A stretch of 64,000 nt of DNA from Caenorhabditis elegans (Eukaryota > Nematoda > Chromadorea > Rhabditida > Rhabditidae): assembly GCF_000002985.6 (NCBI RefSeq), contig NC_003284.9, forward strand, positions 8,618,001 through 8,682,000, written 5' to 3'. Of the stretch, positions 35,701-49,200 are shown piece after piece. The position numbers and the translations under genes are program-made. Below the pieces are notes generated by a model, which did no database searches, was not told the origin of the DNA, and worked only from the letters and a program-made list of their open reading frames with translations. The number at the start of each line of letters is the position of its first letter. Positions within the stretch are counted from its first letter, which is position 1.

Positions 35701-38700
35701 TAGTGCTTGAAACATATTAATAGTTTTAAGGGCTATCATTTTTTAATTCTGGCTGTTGGATACTTGCTCCATTTTTAAAAAAAAAAAGAAGTAAAACAAT
35801 AGGAAAACGAGCCGGCAAAAATAAAAGAGGTTAAGGATTATCCACCGGAAAATAGCCACATCGACCATTTGGATCGCTAAACCCATTACCATGCGGTTCG
35901 AGTTAATGTGCTTGGCCAGATCAGATATTTGTTCATGCTAATGAGCATAAGTGATCACGCAGATGGAGGATCATGTTGAGTGTAGATCAAGAGCCGTTCA
36001 ATTTAATGTTATTTTAATCTCAATATTTTTTCCACAGAATGTTCAGTTTTGTACCAATATTTACAATTTGAGAAGTATCAAATTTTGATTTTGGTGAAAT
36101 TGTTTCTCATGAGTTCATTGTCTTTGTCGTTATATTTTATAGACATCAAATGATGTTAATACCTTATTTTGCGTAATTAGTATTGTTTCCTCTACTAGAA
36201 TGGGATCTGTTCTACAGTTAAACTTCTCCATTCGCAGGATCAAATACAATAGTTTGACTTTTAATTGTTGAAACGGCTTGATTTAAACGATATATTTTTG
36301 TATTCTCAATTACACTGATCCTGGAGTTGGTGGCAACCATATCTATCTTGACTACCGCATGTTCCCTTTTTTGTTCACTAAACCTACTTAATTCGGTAGA
36401 GAACAGTCACACCCCTGAGAGTACTTATACTTCCGTTCCAAACAATTCAATCCTTTTTTCTTGTTTTCTTTTCTGCACCGAAGAAAAATAGGTTCTCATG
36501 GATAATCAACAGGCGGTAAAGAAGCGTGTGTGCTTTTATCTCAACAGCATTAACACGGCATCCTCGTCCACTTGACCCACGACAACAATTAACCGTCTCC
36601 CGCCCTCATTCTATATATTCCCTCAATCCGACCTTCTGCCATCTAGTACAGAAAACGATCAGGAGTGAGGGGGGCTCCACTTGAAATCGTTATGCTCCCG
36701 TGGTTATCGTCCCTTTTAAGTTGCAATCTAATTTATTTGATAGAAGGTGCCACCTTCTTGAGTGCGCTTCACCGATTTTTGAAGATTTTGGAAGTTTAGT
36801 ATAGATTATAATGATTTAGTGGTGCGAGAAAAATAGTGATTGCAAGATTTTAAACTATGGAAAGCAAAGAAATATGAATGTAAAGCGCAGAACACACATT
36901 TAAATGAATTTATACTATTACAAGTGTAAATTTTTGAGATTACACGTTCGGCTTAGATAGCACTTCTGGAAACCGAATAACACGCTCTCCATACTTTGAT
37001 CGAATTTTAGCAAAAGTTAGGCAACTTTGTGAGCTCAGTTGTTACAATGCATCTGGTCATGAATTTCTAATTAATTCTTACAACAACTGAGTTCTACTGT
37101 TAAACTTATTTTCACCTTTTCACTGTTTTTCTGTTTCACTTTTTGCTAACCTAATTTATTAGGTCAATTGTGAGGTGCACAGTTGTCACTTCAATTTTTG
37201 GGCTAAAACATTTTACCTATTCAGATCCGTGTTAAAGAGATTTTATCCATATTTTTTGCCATCCCTCCGAACCCGGTCGTTTTATGATCCGTGTTCGGTT
37301 TTAGTGGTAAAGGGCCTTTCGGTTTCGATTTAATGACATGTTTGCATTACCCTCCTCCTTATTCTCGGCGTTCAGTATCAATGTTCGCCTACTATCGGAG
37401 GAACGAGTACCCTTCCGAATAGGCAAAACCATATGTAACCCTTATATGAGTTTTGGCAGTACAGGAGTAAACATTATTGGTTTTGGTCATTTACATTACT
37501 TACTTCTTACCGTTTCGGGTGACTGACGGAAGTGATGAAGAGGTAGTGCGCAATGAGTGGGCGCCTTTTATTTGTCTCCGAATCTGAACATTACGCTTCA
37601 TTTAGAGAAACAATTTTGTTCAATCTGCATAAACGTTTTATTTGATTTTGATTCGACTCATTTCACCATATCTTATTCTTCGTACCGTCATTTTTTAGTT
37701 GGTAATTTTTCCAGAATTTATTAGGGTGGGATAATTAGTCAGGAAGAATCTCTTCGTACGTATAATTGTTAAATGTGTTAGCTGAACAACTGTAGTTTTT
37801 ACGCAGAGTGTACTAATTTTTTTTGGCAAAAAACATTTATAGATACAGAGTCTAAATTGGTATGTTCCAATAATTGCTCCTCGCTATTTTACGTCACTTT
37901 ATTGCCCACCAACAATAGTTTACTTATTCAACCAGTTGTGTTTCAATGACCCGTTTAGTAGGTTCCATGATTAATGGAAGTCACTACTTACCCTCCTTGG
38001 TCCATAGCTCCTCTGAGACTTTATTCTACTCAAAAATGGTCATAAATCTTTGAGAAAATGCTATTGTGCCCTTGTCCTTTTGTCACTTTAATTTTGACTT
38101 CTTGCAACTTTTTTAAATTAAAATTTTCCTACTCTTTTGTTTTGTTTTGTTCTGTTAATTATCGTCACAGAATATAAAAGATCCCGGTGACGCAACCACT
38201 CATTTATCACTTTTTATCACCGTCAGAGAAATACTTCAATATATCTTGACAGCCGACTGGCCTATTCTTATCTTTTAATCAGAAGTCTTTACGTTTTCCT
38301 AACTGTTTTGTTTGTTACTATCGAAACTATACTTGATGCTACTGATTTTGTTTGGTGGATGGTTTTGAAACAATAGGTGTTTTCATTCGGTTCTAAATAC
38401 AAACAAATGAAATGAATTACTGAAAAATCAATTTTTCAATTACCCATTATGAAGTTCAATTTAAATAGGGACGAAGTAGGAATAATGTGGAATAGTGAAA
38501 TTAAAATTAGATTGTAACAGAACGTTATTTACATATTTTACCAAGTGGCAATTTAATCAGCTCTGACCTCAACACCAGAAATGGGCAAAAAACGATAGCG
38601 GGCACTTGATGTGTATCGCATTTCTGTGCACAGCCCAGTGTCACACCAAAATCTCTGTCACCAAACAGCCCCCGACCACCCGATTACGTCATCATTGTGT

Positions 38701-41700
38701 GAGTCCTTCACCCAACCCTCCAAGAACAGTTTTACGATCCATGCCGCCATGTTCAGATCCTTTTGATTTCCACCCAACCGATGGCGATTTCGTGACAAAA
38801 TGCAGTAAAACTGTGTGGCCGTTTTGAGAAATCATTGCTTTTTTGGATGAACATATTTAAAAATGCGACAACGTCTTGAATTGTAAGGCTTCTCCGCTTG
38901 CCTCATTTTGTTTTTATCTATGCGCATACCTCATCTTTTCAATTATGCATGACAAAAATAGCTCGTTCTATGTATATACTTGCTATTCCGCTGCATACTT
39001 CTTTTACTTTTCTTTGAAATAGAAAAAGTGTGTTAAATATTGTTTTCGGTTGATGATACCAAATGCATACCTCATCAAAATTTAAAGTGTGTGTGTTATC
39101 ATAAATAATTACATTAATACACTTAAACACTAATTAATCAAAAAAGTAAGCAAATTCAATTGTATTCACTTGAGTGTTTGCAAATATCTAGGAATACGTT
39201 AATTATTAAGGTTTTACGAATTTTGTAGTAGTCGTAGCTGAAACCCAAATTTTGTTTAGTTGTTCAGATTGTTGAGAGATTTTAAAGTGGTATTAGCATT
39301 TTAAGGTGTAGGATAGATGTGGCAATGAAAACGCAAGTTGGGAAAAATCAATTTGAAACATTTTGGCGTATAACTACAAATTTCACAAGCATTAGTTTTG
39401 CAGGTTTCCATCCATGTTGCTTAAAAACATAATCAAGAAAACTTTAAAAAGTCCAATCTCAAAAATGTACAGTTAAAAATTAATACAAAGTTTTACTGTG
39501 ATTCAAAATTATGTAGCTCAACAAAATTTATTTTCAACTTTAAAACTGAAATATGATATTTTTGAAAGAATTTAACTAGGTGACTTGGTCTGGGTGACTT
39601 GATTAAAACTAGGCATAAAACCAAGATGTAGATGCCACTTTCACTTTAATATTTTCTCCTAGGACATTTTAATTGCTAATATTGTTGAGCACTAATTTCC
39701 AGGATCCTAGTTCAATTGTTTCACCGTTCTCATAAATTTTAAAGCATCTCAAACAATTTCTCACTTTGGCAGTCTTTGTAACAAATATATTATTTGAACA
39801 CGCCTAGAACAAACTAACCGACCATTACCGTCTGCTACTGGTTTAACTGCATCTGATGAAAAAGTTGTACACTTTAGGGCGTATGAGAATACCTACACAC
39901 ACGTACAAAAGCCTGGGTTCCCAGAACACATAACTAATCCGCTTGTTGTATAAAAACAGATCCCGCTAAATGTGAGTGAGAAGAACTGACCCTATTCCCG
40001 CTCTTGCATCATGTAATAAATACGAATATATCTGTGTTGAATTACACAAATTACCAACCGGATTTCATTCTTGACTTGTGCTGTTTTCTCGATTTGTATT
40101 TTCATGTCTTCTTGTCCGTGAGCCGCTATGAACATTTATTTACAACTAGACCTTCAGACCTACAATTCGACACCGAACATAAACATACACTCAGAAAATA
40201 TATATTCATTCATCTAAATGTGCTGTGCTCTTTTGCACTGCTCTCTTTACTCTCCATGTCATTATATTTGCATAACCAGTGCTCCGGCGGTCGCTCCTGA
40301 AGAAGGCGGAGAACGGCAGTGGTTGTCGTCTACCAGACTGAGGACACTGCTCCATTCCGTTCCATGAAATTTGCACAACATTAGATCCGATCTTCTATTC
40401 TCCTACTCATTTGCATGTCGGCAGTTCGGTCATTCAGGAGCTCTCGGTTTACACTTAAGAGTCAAGTATTTCATCACTTCATTCACCAAATTTCTTATTT
40501 TGGCAATGGCTGGGTCCTCTAGGAATTTAATTATTCCAAGAGAGATAGAGTCTGATCCTTTTCTTCGAAATTCATCAAGGTCATTTTTTTTGTGATTATG
40601 AAGCAACTTTAGTGATTTTCATATAAATTTTTATTATTGTGAATATAGTCTGCAACTGTAAAACTGTTTCCAAGCGCCCAGTTTTTAAGTTCGACGTTTT
40701 CACATTTTATAAAAGATGTGTTTAAAGTTCAATCAAAGTAATACTATTACAACCTTATTTCGTCTGAAAGAAAGTGAAAATCTTCCCACTAGTGTATTCG
40801 AAAATATGAAATTAACGTTGTCAACGTTTTTTCAAATGCATAACGTAATATATTGGTATTTCACCCCATTGTCCAACTTTGACCGCTTATGTCTCTGTTG
40901 TAGTTTGCCCTATGCTAAAGTTAACAACTGTTAGTGTATTTATTACTTCTTTTATATAGTTTTGTAGTTGACTTTTTATTAATGTCTTAAAATGAACCGA
41001 GATTTATTCCTTCCAAATAAAATTTATAGCTTAGTTAAACTTGCTTGGTGGTTTTCTAATTGTGTTCACGCTACAATTTCTCAAAAAGTCACTAAATTCT
41101 AGTTACCATTGGTACCGACTCACTGATTTCCCTTTCTACCTCTATCCCTAGATTCCCTCCAAAACGACCTCGCCCAATTAATCGGACTACCTATGTCTTA
41201 GGCATCCGAATGAAAACTCACCTGTCCAAGTCGAATTCTGTCACTTTTTTTGTATACACCCTCGCACTTTTCGCGCCTTATTTGTGGTAAGTTTGCTTAT
41301 TTAGCCATGGTTTTCAATTCCACGTCCAACTTCGTTCCAAAAATTTGTTTGTTTTATGTTTTGGACAAGATCGTATGACAGCCTTTATTTCTGAAAAACA
41401 TTCAGAAAAGCTCTTACTTTCTTTTTTCTCTTAAAAAAGTTCACCACAAAACAACTTCGCCGTTTTTTCCACATTTTGTCACATTACTTGCTTTTCGTTG
41501 AAATTGGATATTTAGTCGCTCTTCTGGTCAAAAGTTAACCCTGTCATTTCCATTTCAAATGAAAATGACTTAACCGCCGTGTACGTCTTCTTGTTGATGA
41601 CACGAAGTTTTCAAAAAACAAAAGACAACAACACACTTCTTATCCCTGTGTTGGAATGTGGAGAAATACGGGCAGAAAGGGACTTGCACGTTTCTCCCGC

Positions 41701-43277
41701 CAATTTGATTATCTTCTCACTTTTTTTCGTCTTGTCACAAGTAGATTCTTTCAGTGTCTATTGATGTTTCTTTCTCCATAATAGTATGTCTTTCACTTTC
41801 TATTTCTCTAAAGATCTCATAACAATTGATTAGTAACTGCTATTGAGATCATGACTGTTCCAAATATAAATACGAAATCTTGTTTTTCCTCTATTTATGT
41901 GTGTGTGTAGAATCAATTTATTAATGTGTTAATTAATTGGTTTAAAAACTTACAAAACTGCATATTAGTTTTAATTTCTAATCTGTGCACTGTCTAAATA
42001 TTTATTGCTTTTAAAACTGTTCTAAATTATTTAAAAAAATGATATTACCAAATAGTTCACCGATGTGACAGTCCAAAAGCTAAACACTTACGGAACCCTG
42101 TTCCTGTTTGAATTTTTTGCATATATTAAGCATGAAATAAAACCCTATTTCTATTTTAAATATTAATAGCGCTGTGGATTTTTGTTGCTTAAGGTGAACT
42201 ATCAGGCGGAAGGGAGTTTTGAATTGTTGCAAATCACCCCGACATGCCAAATTTATTTTGTGAAATATTTTTTTTTTCATAAGAGCTTATCAGAATCAGA
42301 GTTTTTTAGATATTCCCCATTCATTCTTGAGTTCGTAAAACATCTCCCTCGAAGAAACACCTACTGCCACATACCGTTTTGGTTTGATAGCATAAAAGAT
42401 TAGTGGAATGTGTGCACACATTGCACTGCGGCAAGTCCGGCCCCTCTTTCTACTCTTTTATGGTCCTCAGACCCTCCTCTTCACATTGACTCATTGTTTG
42501 GTCATCCTCCTTTGCACCCCATCAAGATCATTTAATCCTCTCAGCTATTCTTCTATATTAATTTTTGTTGCTTAAACTGTATTGAACTTCAAATAAAATT
42601 AGTTCCCGGTTGCCGAAAATCAAAACGTTCGGAAATTTCTGCAATCGCTGGTTGCCGCACAGCCTTGGTATGCATTTTTCAAATAGTCAAAAATCTGAAT
42701 TAGTTGGATGCCACCCCACTCACTTTTTATCACTTTTTCCGCCAAAAAGTCCATAATAATTAGCGTTAAGTTTGACGGCTGGCAGGTGTGTAAGAAGAAA
42801 TGGATATGGGAAAGAAACGAGAAATTGATCGTGATTATCGCTATCCTGCTAATCTGACTTTTCATATTCTTCTTTTCCCCATTTTGGAAAATAAGAAAAT
42901 AAAAATTTTTGACTATCACTTATAACTTTTCCTATGTGGACTCATGAAAACTAAATCCTAAATTTCAATTCTTTTGGTCACTTAAAGAGGCTAACTGTCA
43001 CTAACTGAGTTGACCTTGAGAGAATAAGAAAATAAGCGGTAGGGGCCCTTCCCTTTTCCCTCCGCTTCCCATAAAACATTAATAATAATGATACTGTGCC
43101 GAGACGAGAACTGTCAATACAATTACGCAATCGCTCCAGAAAATTATACACCTTCCTGACAACATCTGCTCGTTTCTCGACTCTACCTTTCCTGTGTCTC
43201 ATTAACCGATTTTTTTCGCGTTTTTGGTTCCATGTGTTACTCTTACCATTTATAATAATCATCGCTTATTTTTTCAG
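32782..43277. promoter_or_regulatory. 10.5 kb upstream of the Ig/FN3 receptor, no gene seen
   Basis: I find no exon chain here on either strand. Much of it is less AT-rich and pyrimidine-rich on the plus strand (for example 33180-33460, 36360-36740, 38600-38830 and 40250-40600), which fits promoter, enhancer or untranslated exons of the downstream gene. It also holds a short hairpin (33711-33754) and decayed CGGCAATT-type repeats (34372-34430, 42603-42668). Confidence 0.45.
33711..33754. repeat. Short near-perfect hairpin
   Basis: AGTTGAACTGGCC is followed after an 18-base loop by GGCCAGTTGAACT. The arms pair with one central mismatch. Confidence 0.6.
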
Positions 43278-43293
43278 AGGTCATGAAAAAACA
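43278..43293 (+). promoter_or_regulatory. 5' UTR after probable trans-splice acceptor of the Ig/FN3 gene
   Basis: TTTTTTCAG ends at 43277, just 16 bases before the start codon. This spacing is typical of SL1 trans-splicing or of the last 5' UTR intron in nematodes. Confidence 0.55.
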
Positions 43294-46200
43294 ATGAGGA
43301 ATTCTACAATGATTGCGTTAATAGTAGCACTTTGTTTAATTAGAGGAGTAGTTAATGAATTAGAATCACGTAAGTTTTTTTCTTTTTTTGTATTCATGTA
43401 AAACGCCTTCAAAAACAAAAATAATTATTTCAGAACTGTTCGATCTTCCTTCGTTAAATGTAAATACCGATCAGTTGTACCTTCACAAAAAGAATGCTAC
43501 AAACTTAACATGTGAACTTAGTGCAGGATACTCAGAAGCTCGCATGCAATCAGTTGTATGGCTGAAAGATCGAGAAATTATTTCCATTAATGATACAGAT
43601 TATACATGGAAAGGTTTTATGTACGTTATATTAATTTTTACTTAACACTTATTTTTGCAAATGTTTTTTTTCAGATTAACCATACATGGAACTCGACCTC
43701 AAAATGAGGGAGAATATCAATGCCTAGCAGAAATTTCTCGGATTCGCTTGACAAATCGCCAGTTGATAACAACAACAATGATATCATCTCCATTGAAAAT
43801 CCGGCGAGCGAGATTCACAAAATTTGATATAACATACCTGAATCACGTAAGACATTTCTATTTTTTGTCAAACAAACAATTCTTTGTGTCGGATTTGATA
43901 AGGTCTTTCCTATTCACATTCAGTAGTTGCTCAAAAGAGCAATGCAAATCAAAAAATGAGATTGATTGCACAAGTATGCATTGTTTCGCGTGACATTTGA
44001 TGATCTGACAGGCGACATGCATGTCAGTGTGACATTTCGTAGTTTTTTATAAAAAACTTTTTTGTTGTTATTTGAAAACGATGAGCTAGTTGAACGTGGG
44101 GGTCAGAATTTACCACCAAATTGAGTGTATAGAAAACAAGAAGGTGATTTAAAAATAATAAAAATTAGATAAATAATTTTTCAAGACCACGATTAGCATT
44201 TGTAGCGAAATCTTGGAGGTGTATGACAATACACTTTTGATGCAATTAAGTTATCAAAACTGACCACCAAAGTTTAATATTAGTTTAATAATTATGAAAT
44301 TCCGTAACAATTTTAACCTTTTCCGTCCGATCAACCAATATAAAAGAATATGTTCAATTAGGGTTACCGGAATTCGATAATATTTTAAAAAAGTGCTTTG
44401 TATTTAGCTTTTCGTTCACCAATCTTTAAATAATTTTCCCAATGAAACACATGTCCGAAATTTGATATCATGTTTTTATACTCGGGACTTGTTGATTGAG
44501 ACATTCGCATACTGTCAAAAGAGATGCTAATCTCAAGACGACCATCTGTTCTCAGCGGTTTATGCGTTCGTTCTTCAGTGTATCTATGCTCAGTTGATAT
44601 GCTCAAACATGGGCAGATCAAATGTAAATTAGTGAGCACTGGATTAGCGTACAGATGACACAATGAGGGATGTGCAAGAGTTGAAGTACATAAATATGGT
44701 AACAATGTACTAACAACAACATTAACTCAGGATATTGGGTGTATAATGCGGGAGGGGTTTATGGGTTGAGCATACGGCATAATTACTAATTGGTTCCTAG
44801 GTTCTCGAACATATGGTTAAGTGCCCGAAAACTATGTACATGTATATAATAGTTATGAATTCACAAGCTGGAAATATTTTGAGAATCTCAGAAAAAATAA
44901 CTAAACACATTTCATATGATTCCAGGCTGCAATAACAGTTCGAGAAAATGAAGTTGCACGTCTTCCATGTGCTGGAATGCCCGACGTGATTCCATCACCA
45001 GCGTCCATTTGTTTTGCTCGACTGGAAAACGAAGAAGAGTGCCTTGGAGGGAGAAGTGAGATTTTTGTAAATATTATTCATGATTCAAAGGTTATATTCA
45101 GATGATACAAAGTATTTCATTACGGATAGTGGAATGCAGATTTCGTTAGTAAATCCGTCAGATGCAGGATTTTATCATTGTATTGTGAGAAATGAATATA
45201 CAAATCAGACAAGGAAGAGTCCGAAACCTGTTCTGATTATTGTGAGTTTTTACTGAAATATAATATATTCCAAAATAGAAAATTAGTTGAAATGTGCACA
45301 AAACATTTACGAAATAAAAGTATAATTGTTGAACAACTTTGGCAGTTTAGCAGAGAGAAAATCCTTTTTTTTTTGATTTTTCAAATTGTGGCGATATTTT
45401 TTTACTAGCAATGTTGAAAATTCACAGAAGTTTTTCTGTTAGCAAAAAGATTATTGACAAAAAATTTCTTCAAATATCTCTAGTTAATATTTCGGTCTCA
45501 CATTAACCTCGATATGGCACTAATTTTTAGGTAGCGTTTTAGGTTCAATAGGGCTTACTTGGTAAGAATTTCATAACTCGTATATTTTTCATTGTTAAAT
45601 ACAAGTCTTCAAATCACTATATTATCTTCGAACAACTTCACATGTAAAAGCTAATATATTTTTTAAATTTCAGGTCACTGAATCAAACAGCACCGAGAAA
45701 GCACCTACTGAAGTTATCAAGCCAGCATTGGTTTATCCGGCCAAAGAAACAACCATTGACAAACCAATCGAATTAGCAGTAGCTGAAGGTGATGACGTTG
45801 TCCTTGAATGTGTTATCAATATGGCGAAAATTGTTTGGATAAAACACAACGATACAACTCCAAATGTCACAATGGATGACAATACTTCGAGATTTCAACA
45901 AATTTGGGGAAACTTAAAGATTCGAAGTGTGGCATTAGGAGATTCTGGAATTTATACATGTCTTGGACTTCCGATTGTTGGTGGCGACGGTGTGATTGAC
46001 AATAATACAACGAGACCTAGAGTTGATTATAACTTGGTTGTCTACTCACCATCCGGAGTGCGGTTGTCAATCACGCCACAATTTGATAAAAGATACTTGG
46101 TGAGTTTTGTTGATTTGAAGTTTATCAGTTATAACAGGAAAATTTGATTTGAACCATCTGAATAGTTTTCAGAATAGTCGCTGTATAAATATTAAATAGT

Positions 46201-49200
46201 CATGTTGAAAAATTATTTTCACATCATTAAGACAATTTTTTTATTTTAAAAAGTCCGAACTTCAAAGTTTTATTTACATTTTTTAGCTGGAGTGCTTGGC
46301 GACAAATCTACGATATGAAATCCCAACTGCATACATCAATGGAACTTCAATTGTTCATAACATTAACTCAATGGGTATACCAAGTAATACCAACTTTTAC
46401 ACAAATCCGATTAGAGTTCATCTTGAAGTGAAATCTTCTTTTACTGGAAGTATTCAGGTAACAATTAATTTAATTGAAACAATATTAATTATAATATAAT
46501 TACAGTGTGTTTCTCGGCCTGCAATGGTGGAAGCTGAAATTTACGGTTTCGGATTAGAAAGAGGAAAATCAATGAACATGTTTGTTATGAACACTTTGAA
46601 TTCAAACGATTTGATTATCAAAGGACCAAATAACATCACTGTGGTGGTTGGTCAGACTGCAGATTTCCAATGTTTGGTGCAAAGAGTAAAAGCAAGATCT
46701 TGGATGAAAAGTGAGAAATTTTTTACATTAGACAAATGAAGACCCGTTTTTTACTTTTCAGATAACCGCACACTTTCGTTGTTCACTTCAAGACGTACCA
46801 TTGTCGGCTCAAACTCATTGAGAATCAGCAAAGTTGAACTGAGCGATGAAGGGATGTACACGTGCGTTGCTCAAAGTGAAAGTGGCCATACAAGTTACTC
46901 TTCGGCCTATTTGACAGTAATAGACAATTCTTCTACTGTTGCACCATTGGTTACGTCCACAGAACCTTTTATCGATAAGAAGAAAGACTTGAAAATTGAT
47001 GTGGAGGACGTTCGAGGATTTGTGACAGGAACTGAAGTCAGAATTCAATGGTCGGTACTGGGAAAAATTGTTGCACTGACAAAAATTTCGAAGTTTTTGT
47101 AAGTTCTGCACTTTTTTGAAATTTATGAGGTTTTCAATCCCAGAATCGAAACCCAAAGGTTTGGAACATCAGAAGAAAATTGGATTGAAGCGGACACTGT
47201 TGATTCCCATGTTCGGGCAACTACCATAAAGTCGTTAATTCCTGATAACAAATATAAATTCCGCATTAAAATGATTCGTGATGACGGAAGCCATGTTTTG
47301 AGTCAATCGACGGATTGGATGAATGTTGAAACAACAACAGGAGATGTTCTCCCGCTAGCCCCAAAAGTAAGAGAGATCCATTGAGAAATCATTAAACTTC
47401 CGCAATTTCAGATCCTTTCCGTTCACCAACACTCGTCAGACTCTGCCAAAGTGTTCTTTTCACATAATGCGCCGATCGAAAACGCGGCCGCCAAAACATT
47501 TGTGATCGTTTACAACGAGGTGTCACCGGACCAGAATAAATCACAAGTGGTCAGTCGTTCTTTTATTTTTATCACCGTTTTGCAGCCGCTGAGGCTCGTT
47601 TTCCTCTATCCCATCTGCTTCTCAAATTTCTGGGAATTTTTTTTCTCGCAAACCTTTCAAACATGAGTGTACAGAAAAATCATTGCTCTGAGCGTTTTGG
47701 ATTATTAGATAAAACTGGAATAGAACAATAGTTTAAAAAAAAGATAAAATTTCCAAATAAAACTTTTCAAAAAATTTTTGAAATTTTTTATATAAAGTCA
47801 ATACACCACATTACTCCGTTTTCACCATTCATAATTTTGGAAATCGACATAAAACTTTCATCTACGGCTTTAGGGAATCAATATCAAAAATATTAATTGT
47901 TTTTTAAATTTAATTTTTCAAAGAGTTTCATGAAAATATTGAGTAAGTTTTGTTTAAATGTATCAACACAGAATTACCTCAACATAGAAGTAATTCAGGC
48001 TCTAAAGTGTCAGAAAAACATATGTTTTAAAATCGTTTTTTTTTTTTGGAAATACGAAAACATTAATTTCAGGTACAAGTGGACGGAACTCCAACTGAAG
48101 CAATTATAACCGGACTGGTGTTTGACACGCAGTACTCGATCCAAATGATTGCTGAAAATGCGGCTGGAAAAAGTTTGACAAGCGCCGAATATCTGTTCAA
48201 CACAACTCGTAAGCATTTGACTTTTGCACTCACTTCCCTTGCTTTTTCCCTTGTTCTTGTTCTGCAAGACACATATTTTCCACTGCCACACTCACACACA
48301 CGCACGACGAAAACTTCTGATTGTTACCAGATGTGTGGTGGGGGAGCCGGAGGAGGGTATAAACGAATGAGAACGGCTTTCAAAGTGAGCAACTCGAAGA
48401 GTTTGGTTCTAAATACTTTCTGCTCTGGAATTTTTCCTACAAAATGATAGATTCTTTCTAATTCGATACCGGTTTCGTAGGGCGGAAACATCAAAATTGA
48501 TTGAATTTGCCATTAATGAATACTTTTGATTTTTTTTGGTCATGGTTTCGTTTGAAACAAAATTTTGATTTTTAAAATCTTTCACTTGTACTTAGGAAAT
48601 TGATAAGTTTAGTTTTGTAGTAATCAAAGAATGTAAATTTTTTGTCTTCCGCTCGTTCCGATTAATAAAAAAAAGCGAAACGAGAAACATATCTTTTCGC
48701 GCCGCGAAAAATTGCACTTGCGTCATTTCGCGTTATGATATTATCAAATCGGAGCGTTCCTTGGTTTCTCGTTCCATTTTTTGTTTTATTTGAAGAAAAG
48801 CTAACCAATCATCTTAACATTTTTCCATCGCATTGGTTTTCTTTTTTGTAAATACGGATTCTAGAATGTCACAAGGAAAATGGAATTTGAAAATATTTGC
48901 TTCCATTGAGAGGTTTAAAATTTTCTCAGTATAGCTTTTTCTTCAAAATTTACGGCACGTTTTACCTACTGCATTTTTTCAATTTTGGCAGGAAGTCCCG
49001 TTTTGTGTGTGTAGATTCACGCTTTAGCAATAATTCTCAATGACTATGTAAAAAATTCAAGTGATCAGCAAGCTCACAAGGCCGTCAACAAGCTCAAATG
49101 TTAAACAAAACATATTTGAGGCATCCCTTTTTCCAAAACTTTCAAAACCACTTCCTCCAAAAGCTTTTGTTTGAAAACTGTATGATACTCTGCGGGCACC

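Noticed and set aside
43096-43401. Longer open frame overlapping the first exon of the Ig/FN3 gene
   Set aside because: Its upstream part lacks a signal-peptide start and precedes a strong acceptor at 43277. The ATG at 43294 gives a typical signal peptide.
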